Shown: positions 48,935 to 58,120, counted from the stretch's first letter. The stretch: DNA of 64,000 bases from an uncultured Parabacteroides sp. (GCA_949296075.1 CASFNG010000006.1:124001-188000), one strand, 5' to 3'. Numbers and translations are program-made. The notes: a model not told the origin generated them from the letters alone.

Positions 48935-51298
48935 CTATTCGCTCTTCACGCTGTCTAACGGGTTCGCGTTCGCCACACGCCAGTTCTGGTAAGTCACGGT
49001 ACACAGGGTAACAAGCCCCACAACCGCCAGCGCCAACAGATAAACCCAAGGGTACATCGGTGTCTTATAAGCGAAGTTCTCCAACCAACGATACACCATA
49101 TACCCGGCTATCGGGGCACCTATCACGAAACTGGCAAGCAGGATCTTCACGTATCCTTTATTGAACATAATCAAGATCTCGCCGGTAGTGGCTCCCATCA
49201 CCTTACGGATGCCGATCTCCTTGCGGCGGTACTCGCTGTCGAAGATCACCAACCCGAATACGCCCACGATAGAGATCAGGATAACCAGCAGGCCGAACAA
49301 CGTGACCAACAGGGAGAGCTGGGTCTCTTTCTCGTACAGATTATTCAGAACCTCATCAAACAGACGTACATCGAACGACATATCCGGGGAGAGTTCCCGC
49401 AAGGTCTGCCGCACATGATCCAAAGCGCCATACAGATCCGAGCCGGCCTTTACCTTGATATAGGCATAATTCGCCTCAGTCCAGCCCTTCTCGTGATGTT
49501 TTTCCCCCATCACGATGAATGCCATCGGCGACACCTCCTTACGAAGTGAGGTGAATTTCACGTCAGGGATGAAACCGACGATCTCCATGCTGTCGATCAA
49601 TCCTCCCAACTCCAAGCCGTATTGATAACGGGCACGCTCGTTGAAAATGAGACTGCTGTTACGTTTCAGCACATCGTCCTCGCGAAAATCACGACCATCC
49701 ACAACAGATATGCCCAACGTCCGCAGGAAAGAGGGATCCACGAAGAGGTTCTGGAATTCAATGTCCTTTCCTTGATAGCTCCTTCCCCAGCTTCGATAAA
49801 CATCACTGCTGGAGAACAGGAAATCCGAGAAGGAAACCCCTTCGATACCGGAGTAGGATTTAAGTTGATTCACGAAGGTACCTTGCTCTTTCCGGATATT
49901 CTCGTCCAAATTCGTGACGATCAAGGCATCCTTATCATAGCCTAAAGGCTCATTTCGCATATGCCGGTTCTGCAAATACATGAACGAGGCTCCGATAATC
50001 AATCCGAAGGAGGCGACAAATTGCAGCCAGACCAAGCCATCTCGTAGCAATCTTCCTTTCGGGGACAGCCCGAAATTTCCCTTCAACACCAAGGCTGGCG
50101 GGAAAGAGGTCACGTAATAGGCGGGATACAGTCCTGCGCCAATGCCCGTAAGCAGGGCGATCACGAAGGTAAGCGCCACCAATCCCGGCTGGGCCGACAG
50201 GGAGATATTCGCGTCGATCAGCGAGGTCAGCACGGATCCCTGAGCGAGATAGACCCACAAAAGCCCCAACAAATAAGCAAACAGGGAGATCAGTACAGAT
50301 TCTCCTAACAAGGCAAGACGGATCTCAACGTCAGTTCCGCCCAATACTTTTTGGGTGTTGATGCTCCGAAGCCGCATCGGAGAGATCGCCGTACTGAAGT
50401 TCATGAAATTAATCCCGGCGATCAGCACGATCAAAATCGAGATGGCGAACAGGACAATCAAGGTCGATTTACTCATTTTCGGCAGTAGGTCGAAGTCGAT
50501 GTTCGTCATGAAGTGCAATTCCGTAATCGGATGAAGCCCCAAGGTTTGATGGCTCCAGGAAGCGTCTGCCCGCAAGGTAGAAATATCGAAGTGGGTCATA
50601 AAGTCCTGAACCAGCCCTTCCGCCAAGGAAGGATCATCTAACTTCACATAGAAGTTGTAGCTCCAGTTATTGAAAGTCTGGGCATTCTCGGTCGGAGGTA
50701 TCCGGAAATAGAGAAAGTTATCGACAGAACTATTCTCCGGGAAGTCCTCAAAAACGCCTTTTATGGTAAACCTCTCCCCTAAATACGAGTCTTTCACCCA
50801 AATCTGTTTGCCGACGGCAGGCTGATCCCCGAACATTTTCGTCGCCACGCTTCGAGGAATCAACACGGAGGCGGGCTCTTCCAGACCATTCACGCTTCCT
50901 TCCACCATTTGAAACGAGAAGACCTTCGTATATTCCGGATAGACCGCACACCAAGATTCCACGAAATTCCTCCGGTTCCCACCCTCTTCCGTATAGACGA
51001 GGCTCTCTGTATTCCAGCTTTGCCGTAATGCCCCAGCCACGATATGCGGAGAGAATTGGATAAAGGCATCCGCCAACGGCCGGTTAATCACCGCCCCATA
51101 ATCACTTCCATGCGCCACGTCCACCCGGAACACGTGATCCGCCTCCGGAATGCCCCGATCGAACTCCCGGTCGTAGCGTACTTGCATCATCAGCAAGAGG
51201 AAGGCGGCGAATGCCACCGAGAGCCCTATTATATTCAGCGCCGAGGCCACCCGGAAGCGACGCAGCACGCTCAACAAATTTCTCCAAATCGTTTTCAT
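48935..51298 (-). CDS. MacB/FtsX-like ABC transporter permease (copy A)
   Basis: A 787-residue permease with the double-MacB layout common in Bacteroidetes. There is a TM helix near residues 15-40 (RVASALNIIGLSVAFAAFLLLMMQVRYDREFD), a periplasmic MacB-PCD-like domain, three TM segments from LIVLFAISILIVLIAGINFMNFSTA, a second periplasmic part, and a C-terminal FtsX unit with the coupling motif DSEYRRKEIGIRKVMGATTGEILIMF. It works with the ATPase at 53761 and the paralogue at 51343. Such transporters move lipoproteins, peptides or act as mechanotransmitters; the substrate is unknown here. It is the last gene of the operon, 44 bases after copy B. Confidence 0.9.
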   Translation of the reverse strand: MKTIWRNLLSVLRRFRVASALNIIGLSVAFAAFLLLMMQVRYDREFDRGIPEADHVFRVDVAHGSDYGAVINRPLADAFIQFSPHIVAGALRQSWNTESLVYTEEGGNRRNFVESWCAVYPEYTKVFSFQMVEGSVNGLEEPASVLIPRSVATKMFGDQPAVGKQIWVKDSYLGERFTIKGVFEDFPENSSVDNFLYFRIPPTENAQTFNNWSYNFYVKLDDPSLAEGLVQDFMTHFDISTLRADASWSHQTLGLHPITELHFMTNIDFDLLPKMSKSTLIVLFAISILIVLIAGINFMNFSTAISPMRLRSINTQKVLGGTDVEIRLALLGESVLISLFAYLLGLLWVYLAQGSVLTSLIDANISLSAQPGLVALTFVIALLTGIGAGLYPAYYVTSFPPALVLKGNFGLSPKGRLLRDGLVWLQFVASFGLIIGASFMYLQNRHMRNEPLGYDKDALIVTNLDENIRKEQGTFVNQLKSYSGIEGVSFSDFLFSSSDVYRSWGRSYQGKDIEFQNLFVDPSFLRTLGISVVDGRDFREDDVLKRNSSLIFNERARYQYGLELGGLIDSMEIVGFIPDVKFTSLRKEVSPMAFIVMGEKHHEKGWTEANYAYIKVKAGSDLYGALDHVRQTLRELSPDMSFDVRLFDEVLNNLYEKETQLSLLVTLFGLLVILISIVGVFGLVIFDSEYRRKEIGIRKVMGATTGEILIMFNKGYVKILLASFVIGAPIAGYMVYRWLENFAYKTPMYPWVYLLALAVVGLVTLCTVTYQNWRVANANPLDSVKSE

Positions 51299-51342
51299 TG
51301 GTTATCTGATTTACAAATTCTTTACTTTCTACATTCTCTGAT

Positions 51343-53700
51343 TTACTCGCTCTTCACGCTATCTAACGGGTTTGCGTTCGCCACACGCCAGTTCTGGTAA
51401 GTCACGGTACACAGGGTAACAAGCCCCACAACCGCCAGCGCCAACAGATAAACCCAAGGGTACATCGGTGTCTTATAAGCGAAATTCTCCAACCAACGAT
51501 ACACCATACACCCGGCTATCGGGGCGCCTAATATGAAACTGGCAAGCAGGATCTTCACATATCCCTGGTTACACATAATCAAGATCTCGCCGGTAGTGGC
51601 TCCCATCACCTTACGGATGCCGATCTCCTTGCGGCGGTACTCGCTGTCAAAGATCACCAGCCCAAACACGCCCACGATAGAGATCAGGATAGCCAGCAGG
51701 CTGAACAACGTGACCAACAGGGAGAGCTGGGTCTCTTTCTCGTACAGATTATCTAACACCTCATCGAACAGACGCACATCGAACGACACATCTGGAGAAA
51801 ATTCCCGCAAGGTCTGCCGCACATGTTCCAAAGCACCATACAGATCCGAGCCGCCCTTTACCTTGATATAAGCGTATGACAAGTCCTGTCCCCAGTCATC
51901 CGTTCCCCTAACAAGGAACGCCATCGGCGACACTTCCTTGCGGAAAGAGGCGAACTTCACGTCGGGGATAAAGCCGACAATCTCCATGCTATCCACCAAG
52001 CCCCCTAACTCCAAGCCATACTCATGACGGGCACGCTCGTTGAAGATGAGGGAGTGATGACGTTTCCGCTTGTCATCTTCCCGGAAATTCCGCCCTTCCG
52101 TAACCGGGATATTCATCGTCGTCAAGAAAGAGGGATCCACGAACAGGCTCTGGAACTGGATCTCTTTTCCCCGGTATTCGCGCCCCAAACTCATATACTC
52201 GTCGCTGCTGGAGAGAATGACCGCCGAGAAGGAGACATCCTCTATCCCAGAATAGGATTTCAACTGGTTCACGAAAGCGTCTTTTTTCTCTCCCCTGATT
52301 TTCGGATCCGTATTCGTGATAATCAAGGCATCCTTATCATATCCCAAAGGTTCGTTCCGCATATATCGGTTTTGCAAGTACATGAACGAGGCACCCACGA
52401 TCAGGCCAAAGGAGACAGCGAACTGCAATCCGACCAACCCGTCACGCAAGCGTTTTCCTTTTTGGGAAAGGCCAAAGTTACCCTTCAACACCAAAGCCGG
52501 CGGGAAAGAGGTCGCATAATAGGCGGGATATAAGCCAGCCCCAATCCCCACGAGCAGGGCGATCACGAAGGTGAGCGCCACCAATCCTGGTTGTGCCGAC
52601 AGGGCTATATCCGCATCGATCAAGGAAGTTAACGAAGTTTCCCGCACGAGACAGACCCACAAGAGCCCCAATAGATAAGCAGACAAGGAGATCATCACCG
52701 CCTCCCCCAGCAAAGCGGCACGAATCTCGGAATCGGTACCACCAAACACCTTCTGGGTATTGATACTCCTGAGGCGCATCGGGGAGATCGCCGTATGGAA
52801 ATTCATGAAATTGATCCCGGCGATCAGCACGATCATGACTGCGATGGCGAACAAAACGATCAGGCTGGAACGACTGACCTTCGGGAGAATATCATATTCT
52901 ATATCCGTCATGAAATGCAACTCCGTGAGCGGATGCATCACCATTTCCACCTCATCCCAAGAAGCCTCCTCGTCCAGCGTGGAGAGATCGAAATGATCCC
53001 TGAAACGCTCGATCAGCTCATCCGCAACGGACGGGTCGTCCAACTTGACATACAGATTATAGTTCCAGTTTCCGAAGGCCTGTATATTCTCTTTCGGGGA
53101 GATTCTTTTATAGACATTATTACCAACCGAGCTATTTTCCGGGAAATCCTCGTAAACTCCTTTCACGACCAATCCCTCTTTCGACGAGGAATAAGGCATG
53201 CGGATACGCTTGCCGACGGCAGGCTTGTCCCCAAACATTTTCTCGGCCAAACTCCTCGGGATCAAGACAGAGTTTGGCTCCTCCAAGCCGTCGGCGCTTC
53301 CCTCCACCATCCGGAACGAGAACACTTTCGGATATTCCGGATAGACGGCGCACCATGTCTCCGTGAAACTCCGCCGCTCCCCGTTCTCCTCCACATAGAA
53401 TGTCCCTCTATTGTTCCATACCTGCCGTAAAGCCCCGGCCACGATATGCGGGGAGGATTGGATAAAGGCATCCGCCAATGGCCTATTTATCACGGCGGCA
53501 CTCCAGCCTTCCGTGTCTTGATCCACTCGGAACACGTGATCCGCCTCCGGGATACCCCGATCGAACTCCCGGTCGTAGCGTACTTGCATCATCAGCAAGA
53601 GGAAGGCGGCGAAAGCCACCGAGAGCCCTATTATATTCAGCGCCGAAGCTACCCGGAAGCGACGCAGCACGCTCAACAAATTTCTCCAAATCGTTTTCAT
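51343..53700 (-). CDS. MacB/FtsX-like ABC transporter permease (copy B)
   Basis: A 785-residue paralogue of copy A with the same layout. The first ~60 residues and the last ~100 are essentially identical to copy A, while the periplasmic domains differ at many positions (for example DEYMSLGREYRGKEIQFQSLF against DVYRSWGRSYQGKDIEFQNLF). The pair may form a heterodimer or alternate homodimers with one ATPase. It lies 60 bases downstream of the ATPase gene. Confidence 0.9.
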   Translation of the reverse strand: MKTIWRNLLSVLRRFRVASALNIIGLSVAFAAFLLLMMQVRYDREFDRGIPEADHVFRVDQDTEGWSAAVINRPLADAFIQSSPHIVAGALRQVWNNRGTFYVEENGERRSFTETWCAVYPEYPKVFSFRMVEGSADGLEEPNSVLIPRSLAEKMFGDKPAVGKRIRMPYSSSKEGLVVKGVYEDFPENSSVGNNVYKRISPKENIQAFGNWNYNLYVKLDDPSVADELIERFRDHFDLSTLDEEASWDEVEMVMHPLTELHFMTDIEYDILPKVSRSSLIVLFAIAVMIVLIAGINFMNFHTAISPMRLRSINTQKVFGGTDSEIRAALLGEAVMISLSAYLLGLLWVCLVRETSLTSLIDADIALSAQPGLVALTFVIALLVGIGAGLYPAYYATSFPPALVLKGNFGLSQKGKRLRDGLVGLQFAVSFGLIVGASFMYLQNRYMRNEPLGYDKDALIITNTDPKIRGEKKDAFVNQLKSYSGIEDVSFSAVILSSSDEYMSLGREYRGKEIQFQSLFVDPSFLTTMNIPVTEGRNFREDDKRKRHHSLIFNERARHEYGLELGGLVDSMEIVGFIPDVKFASFRKEVSPMAFLVRGTDDWGQDLSYAYIKVKGGSDLYGALEHVRQTLREFSPDVSFDVRLFDEVLDNLYEKETQLSLLVTLFSLLAILISIVGVFGLVIFDSEYRRKEIGIRKVMGATTGEILIMCNQGYVKILLASFILGAPIAGCMVYRWLENFAYKTPMYPWVYLLALAVVGLVTLCTVTYQNWRVANANPLDSVKSE
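53572..53700 (-). repeat. Near-identical DNA at the ends of the two permease genes
   Basis: The first ~129 bases of copy B match the first ~129 bases of copy A (51170-51298) with only a few differences. The 3' ends are likewise nearly identical (about 48950-49093 against 51357-51500). The central parts are much more diverged. This pattern is what gene conversion or strong purifying selection on the membrane parts would leave. Confidence 0.75.
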
Positions 53701-53760
53701 AAGCCCATCAATTATCCATTATCAATCTATCCATTCCTCCTGCCACAAGATACCTATCAC

Positions 53761-54441
53761 TCAAATGAACTCGCTCACCGAGGAGACGATCTGCCCGTCG
53801 AACAGATTGACCACCCGGTGCGCGAAACCCGCGTCGTGCTTCGAGTGCGTCACCATCACGATGGTGGTTCCCTCCTTGTTCAGCTCGGTAAGCAGCTGCA
53901 TCACCTCCGCCCCGTTCTTGGAGTCCAAGTTACCGGTAGGCTCGTCAGCGAGGATGATCTTCGGGTTCGACACGACCGCCCGGGCGATCGCCACACGCTG
54001 TTGCTGACCTCCGGAGAGCTGCTGGGGGAAATGCGAGGCACGATGGCTGATATTCATGCGTTTCAGAATATCGGTCACCATCTGTTTGCGCTCGGCCGCC
54101 TTGATCTTCAGGTAGGTGAGTGGAAGTTCCACGTTCTCGAACACGTTCAGCTCATCGATCAGGTTGAAGCTCTGGAACACGAAACCGATATTCCCTTTAC
54201 GAACCTGCGTACGATCCCGCTCCTTCAAGTGCCCCACTTCCTGATCTCCTAAATAGTAATTCCCCTCGGAAGGGTTATCCAAGAGCCCGAGGATATTCAA
54301 CAAGGTCGATTTGCCACAGCCGGAAGGCCCCATGACAGCCACGAACTCGCCATCCTCCACGCTCAGCGAAACCTTGTTCAACGCGATAGTCTCCACCTCT
54401 TCCGTCCGGAAGAACTTACTTAAACCTTCGATTTTAATCAT
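53761..54441 (-). CDS. ABC transporter ATP-binding protein (MacB/LolD-like)
   Basis: A 226-residue ATPase with Walker A GPSGCGKST (38-46), Q-loop FVFQSFNLIDELNVFENVELPL, signature LSGGQQQRVAIARA near 140, Walker B IILADEPTGNLDS near 163 and the H-loop MVTHSKHDAGFA. Length and motifs fit the MacB/LolD subgroup that partners FtsX-like permeases. It is the first gene of the three-gene operon and would energise one or both permeases. No dedicated substrate gene or adaptor lies beside it. Confidence 0.94.
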   Translation of the reverse strand: MIKIEGLSKFFRTEEVETIALNKVSLSVEDGEFVAVMGPSGCGKSTLLNILGLLDNPSEGNYYLGDQEVGHLKERDRTQVRKGNIGFVFQSFNLIDELNVFENVELPLTYLKIKAAERKQMVTDILKRMNISHRASHFPQQLSGGQQQRVAIARAVVSNPKIILADEPTGNLDSKNGAEVMQLLTELNKEGTTIVMVTHSKHDAGFAHRVVNLFDGQIVSSVSEFI

Positions 54442-54692
54442 GATCTTATCTTTTTAATCGTACAACAATCGTTTCCATACGCTAAATTCCATTCAAATGC
54501 CGTGCCAAAGTAGTTATTTTTCTATTTATCAACAGAATAAGAAATCCATATTCTGACCAAAGTGTCCATTTTTTTGACAATGCTGTAAAAAAATTAGACA
54601 GTCGTAGGGCCTTTTCGCCCTCCCTACCCTTCCGGAAAACATCCCCAAGCCTTTTCCAAAACCTCTCCAACCTCCCGCGAAAACTTCGGCAT
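54442..54692. other. Gap upstream of the ABC operon, no gene seen
   Basis: The 314-base gap 54442-54755 contains the terminator of the next gene (54693-54731) and A+T-rich sequence near 54500-54600 that probably holds the ABC promoter. TACTTTGG around 54507-54514 on the minus strand is one base short of the consensus. I see no credible ORF; the 117-codon frame on the minus strand has low-complexity, unstructured content. Confidence 0.5.
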
Positions 54693-54731
54693 AAAAAAAC
54701 ACCTTCCTCCCCATCGGGGAAGAAGGTGTTT
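54693..54731 (-). terminator. Intrinsic terminator after the hydroxypyruvate-isomerase-like gene
   Basis: Minus strand: AAACACCTTCTTCCCC and GGGGAGGAAGGTGTTT form a near-perfect stem with a short GAT loop, then a run of T. It lies 25 bases after the stop. Confidence 0.9.
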
Positions 54732-54755
54732 CCATAACCCATACGCCAAGAAGCG

Positions 54756-55637
54756 TCAGACATCACAAATGCGGATGCACTTCTCCAAGGAAGCGATCTT
54801 GTCCGCCTGCTTAGGCACGAACTCCTGGCCGACAAACCCCTTGTAGCCTGTCTCCATCAATGCCTTGATAATGGCGGGATAATAGAGTTCCTGCGTCTCG
54901 TCGATCTCGGCGCGCCCGGGACATCCTCCCGTATGCACGTGCGAGAAATACGAGCTGTATTTCCGGATATGCTCGATCACGTTACCCTCCATGATCTGCA
55001 TATGGTAAATATCGTAAAGCAGCTTGAAATTAGGCGAGCCGAGACGACGGCACAGTTCCACGCCCCATACGGTATGGTCGCAAAGGTAATCCTTATGCCC
55101 CACGCTATTCAGCAGCTCCATCGTCAACACCACGTTGTATTTCTCCGCCAAGGGGATCAGGCGGCTCAACCCCTTCTCGCAATTCTCCCAACCTTGGAGG
55201 TCGGTAGCGCCGTTACGCCGCCCGGAGAAGCAGATCAGGTTGGTAAGCCCTGCCTCCGCCACCATCGGGATCACCTTCTCGTAGCTCGCCACCAGCTCGT
55301 CGTGCAGGGAGGGATCGTTGAACCCCCGGTCGATTCCCAGCCCGGCGCCTTGCGCCATCGCCACGGTCAGCCCATGTTTCCGCACGACAGCCCAATCCTC
55401 GGGATCAAGCAGCTCCACGGACTCGATCCCTATGCCTTTGCAGATCTCGCAGAACTCGTCCAACTTATAATCCCCGAAACACCATTTACTTACCGAATGA
55501 CGTACATTCCCTTTCAAGGGCTGCTTCCCTTCGGTAGCCCTCGCCGCCCCGGACGCGGCCTCCACGCCCGAAACCGCCAACGCCGCCCCTCCGGCCATGA
55601 AGGCCTTGATAGCGGTTCTTCTCGACATATTTTTCAT
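54756..55637 (-). CDS. Hydroxypyruvate isomerase-like TIM-barrel protein with twin-Arg signal
   Basis: A 293-residue sugar isomerase/epimerase-type barrel. The N-terminus MKNMSRRTAIKAFMAGGAALAVSG looks like a Tat-type signal (SRRTAIK plus a hydrophobic stretch), so it is probably exported folded. The mature part, from GNVRHSVSKWCFGDYKLDEFCEICKGIGIESVELLDPEDW, matches the Hyi-like family. Metal ligands can be read as Glu in LTMELLNS, Asp/His in LLYDIYHMQIMEGN and Glu in KGFVGQEFVP, with HVHTGGCPGRAEIDETQELYYPAII typical of the group. An export signal on this fold argues against a role in cytosolic hydroxypyruvate metabolism; the substrate is unknown. Confidence 0.8.
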   Translation of the reverse strand: MKNMSRRTAIKAFMAGGAALAVSGVEAASGAARATEGKQPLKGNVRHSVSKWCFGDYKLDEFCEICKGIGIESVELLDPEDWAVVRKHGLTVAMAQGAGLGIDRGFNDPSLHDELVASYEKVIPMVAEAGLTNLICFSGRRNGATDLQGWENCEKGLSRLIPLAEKYNVVLTMELLNSVGHKDYLCDHTVWGVELCRRLGSPNFKLLYDIYHMQIMEGNVIEHIRKYSSYFSHVHTGGCPGRAEIDETQELYYPAIIKALMETGYKGFVGQEFVPKQADKIASLEKCIRICDV

Positions 55638-55728
55638 GTATTCCCAATTAATTAAGTTACGTCTTCAAAGATACGACAAAGAATCGGGTAAAAGAAAGGC
55701 GTATTTCCACCGTATCACACGAGAAAGG

Positions 55729-55760
55729 TTCGGAACATCCCGATTTTTTTCGTACTTTCG
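55729..55760 (+). promoter_or_regulatory. Promoter of the preQ1 riboswitch transcript
   Basis: TTCG (55729-55732), a 20-base spacer and TACTTTCG (55753-55760); each box has one mismatch to the consensus. Transcription would start close to the first base pair of the aptamer. Confidence 0.5.
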
Positions 55761-55764
55761 CGCC

Positions 55765-55797
55765 CCGAGTGCTTGATGAACCTCGTTAAAAACAAGA
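55765..55797 (+). ncRNA. preQ1-I riboswitch (H-type pseudoknot)
   Basis: CGAG (55766-55769) pairs with CTCG (55782-55785) to form P1. The loop contains CTTG (55772-55775), which can pair with CAAG (55793-55796) after the A-rich linker TTAAAAA, giving the compact pseudoknot of class I preQ1 aptamers. The loop ends in AAC just before the 3' arm of P1, at the position of the C that pairs with preQ1 in known structures. It ends only 5 bases before the ATG of a queuosine-precursor transporter, so ligand binding should block ribosome access. Confidence 0.8.
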
Positions 55798-55801
55798 ATT
55801 T

Positions 55802-56482
55802 ATGCAAAAGACGGTTACGATTCCCTTTATGCTGCTGGGCATCCTTTTCAACATTTGCCTTGTGGCTTCCAACCTGTTAGAGACAAAAGTGGTGCAAGTG
55901 GGCGGTATCACGGCTACCGCCGGCCTGATCGTGTTCCCGATCTCCTACATTATCAACGACTGTATAGCTGAGGTGTGGGGATTCAAGAAGGCACGCCTGA
56001 TCATCTGGAGCGGGTTCGCCTCCAACTTCCTGGTGATCGCCTTCGCTCAACTCGCGGTGTTATTGCCGGCCGCCCCCTTCTGGGAGGGAGAGGAAGGCTT
56101 TAATCTCGTATTCGGGATGGCACCTCGTATCGCGGTGGCGAGCCTGTTGGCGTTCTTGGTGGGATCGTTCCTGAACGCGTACGTGATGAGCAAGATGAAA
56201 ATCGCCTCCAACGGGAAATATTTCTCCTTGCGGGCGATCGTATCGACGCTCGTGGGCGAGACGGCAGACTCCTTGATTTTCTTCCCGATAGCCTTTATCG
56301 GGCTGGTTCCGCTCAAAGAAATATTGGTGTTGATTGGCGTGCAGGCGGTATTGAAGTCGCTCTATGAGGTCATCATACTCCCCGTGACCATCCGCGTGGT
56401 ACGGTATATCAAGAAGATCGACGGGAGCGATACCTACGATTTCAACACTTCTTACAATATCTTGAAGGTAAAGGATCTATAA
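55802..56482 (+). CDS. Queuosine precursor transporter (YhhQ/QPTR family)
   Basis: A 226-residue inner-membrane protein with about six TM segments, beginning MLLGILFNICLVASNLLETKVV. The family core VFPISYIINDCIAEVWGFKKARLIIWSGF (about 40-70) and the later SLRAIVSTLVGETADSLIFFPIAFIGLVP are diagnostic of the YhhQ/COG1738 group, which imports preQ0/preQ1 or queuine. The preQ1-type riboswitch directly upstream supports this: import should be turned off when preQ1 is plentiful. It is a single gene converging on the HAD gene with an 8-base gap. Confidence 0.94.
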   Translation: MQKTVTIPFMLLGILFNICLVASNLLETKVVQVGGITATAGLIVFPISYIINDCIAEVWGFKKARLIIWSGFASNFLVIAFAQLAVLLPAAPFWEGEEGFNLVFGMAPRIAVASLLAFLVGSFLNAYVMSKMKIASNGKYFSLRAIVSTLVGETADSLIFFPIAFIGLVPLKEILVLIGVQAVLKSLYEVIILPVTIRVVRYIKKIDGSDTYDFNTSYNILKVKDL

Positions 56483-56490
56483 GGCAGGCA

Positions 56491-57117
56491 TCAATCGACG
56501 AGTTCGGGAAACAAGTGCGACCAATCCTCCCCGGGTTGCGGCATATACGACCTCATGCCAAGCTCCTCGGCCGCCCGGCAATTCACGGACGCGTCGTCTA
56601 TCAGCATCGTCTCCTCCGGCAAGAGTGAGGCATCGTTCAGCACGTAGGTGAAAATGCAAGGATCCGGTTTCTGCATATGCAGCTCATAAGAAAGGTAAAT
56701 CTTCCGGAAAAAATCGCGGGCGAAAAGCCCCTGATACGAAAAGAACCGCTCCTCTACCCAGTTCCAGTGGATCTCGTTGGTATTACTCAGCAGGAAAGTG
56801 GCATATCGCTCGCGGAGTTTTAACAGCAGGCGTAACTTATTCTCAGGTAAGTCGCCCAGCATGGCGATCCATGCGGCATCGATTTGCTCGTCGGTCAACG
56901 CCCTTCCGGAACGCTCCCGGATCTCCTCATGGAACTGCCTCACCGAGATCGTCCCCATCTCCAGCCGCTCGAACAGATCCTTTTGGCGATAGGTATTCGA
57001 GATCAGCTCCCGCACGTTCGTCATGCCCAGGCCTTCAAAAGCCTCGACACAACGGTTACGCGTCAAGTTGACCAGCACCCCGCCCAAATCGATGATCAAA
57101 TTCTTTACACCTTCCAT
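56491..57117 (-). CDS. HAD-superfamily phosphatase (YihX-like)
   Basis: A 208-residue HAD hydrolase with a helical cap. The nucleophile motif IIDLGGVLVNL contains Asp10, but the usual second Asp is replaced by Gly-Gly, as in YihX-like and epoxide-hydrolase-like members. Motif II is FLLSNTNEIHW. The motif III Lys and motif IV acidic residues are in QKPDPCIFTYVLND and MLIDDASVNCRAAEELGM. It probably dephosphorylates a sugar phosphate; the substrate is unknown. It lies 50 bases after the glycosyltransferase and may be in the same transcript. Confidence 0.86.
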   Translation of the reverse strand: MEGVKNLIIDLGGVLVNLTRNRCVEAFEGLGMTNVRELISNTYRQKDLFERLEMGTISVRQFHEEIRERSGRALTDEQIDAAWIAMLGDLPENKLRLLLKLRERYATFLLSNTNEIHWNWVEERFFSYQGLFARDFFRKIYLSYELHMQKPDPCIFTYVLNDASLLPEETMLIDDASVNCRAAEELGMRSYMPQPGEDWSHLFPELVD

Positions 57118-57167
57118 ATCCTCTTTCTATGCCACGCCCAAACGACAATCAAGCCTGCCGCGGAACC

Positions 57168-58112
57168 TCATTCTTTCTTGTCGAAATTTCGGGTCTCGTC
57201 GATAATATATTCCGGACGCGCCTTGATCTCGTCGAACAGGATACCGATATACTGCCCCAAGACACCGACAGTCAGTAGCTGCACGCCCCCGAAAAAGATA
57301 ACGGAAGTAATGATGGAAGTCCATCCGACCTCGGCATTGCTGAAACCGTAGATCTTCCCCAACGTGAACCAAACAGCCAGCACGATGCCGACCAACACGG
57401 AGATAAATCCCAAACTCGTAGCCAAGCGCAAGGGTTTCTTCGAGAAGTAAAGCATGGCAGTAGAGGCGAATTTCCACATCTTGCTGAACGGATATTTCGT
57501 CTCACCGGCGATCCGTGCCTCACGCTCGTAGTAGAACGGTACTTGCCTGAAGCCAATCCAACTGATAAGCCCCCGTATATATTTCCCTCGCTCCTTGAAA
57601 CGGTCGAACTGGTCCATCACCTTACGGTCCACCAAACGGAAATCGCCGGTGTCGAGCGGGAACTGAACCTCGCTCATATAGTTCATCACCCGATAAAAGG
57701 CTTTTGAGGTAAAGAGCTTAAACAGGCTCTCCCCCTCTCTCGACTTGCGGACACAATAAACCACGTTGGCCTGCTCCCGTGCCTGAAGCGCCAATAATTC
57801 CGGAATCAGTTCGGGAGGATCCTGCATATCCGCGTCGATAATAACCGCCAAATCCGCGTCGCAATGGTTAATTCCCGCCGTCACCGCCGGCTGATGGCCG
57901 AAATTACGGGAGAAATGGATCACCTTCACGCACGGATCAGCCGAAGCTATCTGATCCAGAAGGACGTGCGTCTTGTCGCGACTGCCATCGTTCACGTAAA
58001 TGATCTCCGTAGGGTTTGGCAATTTAACCAATACCTCTTTCGTGCGCCGGTACGATTCCTCGATCACGGCTTCCTCATTATAACAAGGAACTATAACCGC
58101 CAATTTATCCAT
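57168..58112 (-). CDS. Glycosyltransferase family 2 with C-terminal membrane anchor
   Basis: A 314-residue GT2 protein of the GtrB/dolichyl-phosphate-sugar-synthase type. It opens LAVIVPCYNEEAVIEESYRR, has the DxD-like metal site in LAVIIDADMQDPPELIPELL near 95, and the acceptor-loop YNYMSEVQFPLDTGDFRLVDRKV. It ends in two TM segments (LATSLGFISVLVGIVLAVWFTLG and IITSVIFFGGVQLLTVGVLGQYIG). It likely transfers a sugar from a nucleotide donor to undecaprenyl phosphate. The adjacent GtrA-like gene is its usual partner, a candidate flippase for the lipid-linked sugar. Confidence 0.92.
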   Translation of the reverse strand: MDKLAVIVPCYNEEAVIEESYRRTKEVLVKLPNPTEIIYVNDGSRDKTHVLLDQIASADPCVKVIHFSRNFGHQPAVTAGINHCDADLAVIIDADMQDPPELIPELLALQAREQANVVYCVRKSREGESLFKLFTSKAFYRVMNYMSEVQFPLDTGDFRLVDRKVMDQFDRFKERGKYIRGLISWIGFRQVPFYYEREARIAGETKYPFSKMWKFASTAMLYFSKKPLRLATSLGFISVLVGIVLAVWFTLGKIYGFSNAEVGWTSIITSVIFFGGVQLLTVGVLGQYIGILFDEIKARPEYIIDETRNFDKKE

Positions 58113-58120
58113 TACTCCGA

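Noticed and set aside
54482..54835. A 117-codon minus-strand frame in the gap before the ABC operon
   Set aside because: It runs through an intrinsic terminator into the end of the neighbouring gene, with no conserved-looking segment.
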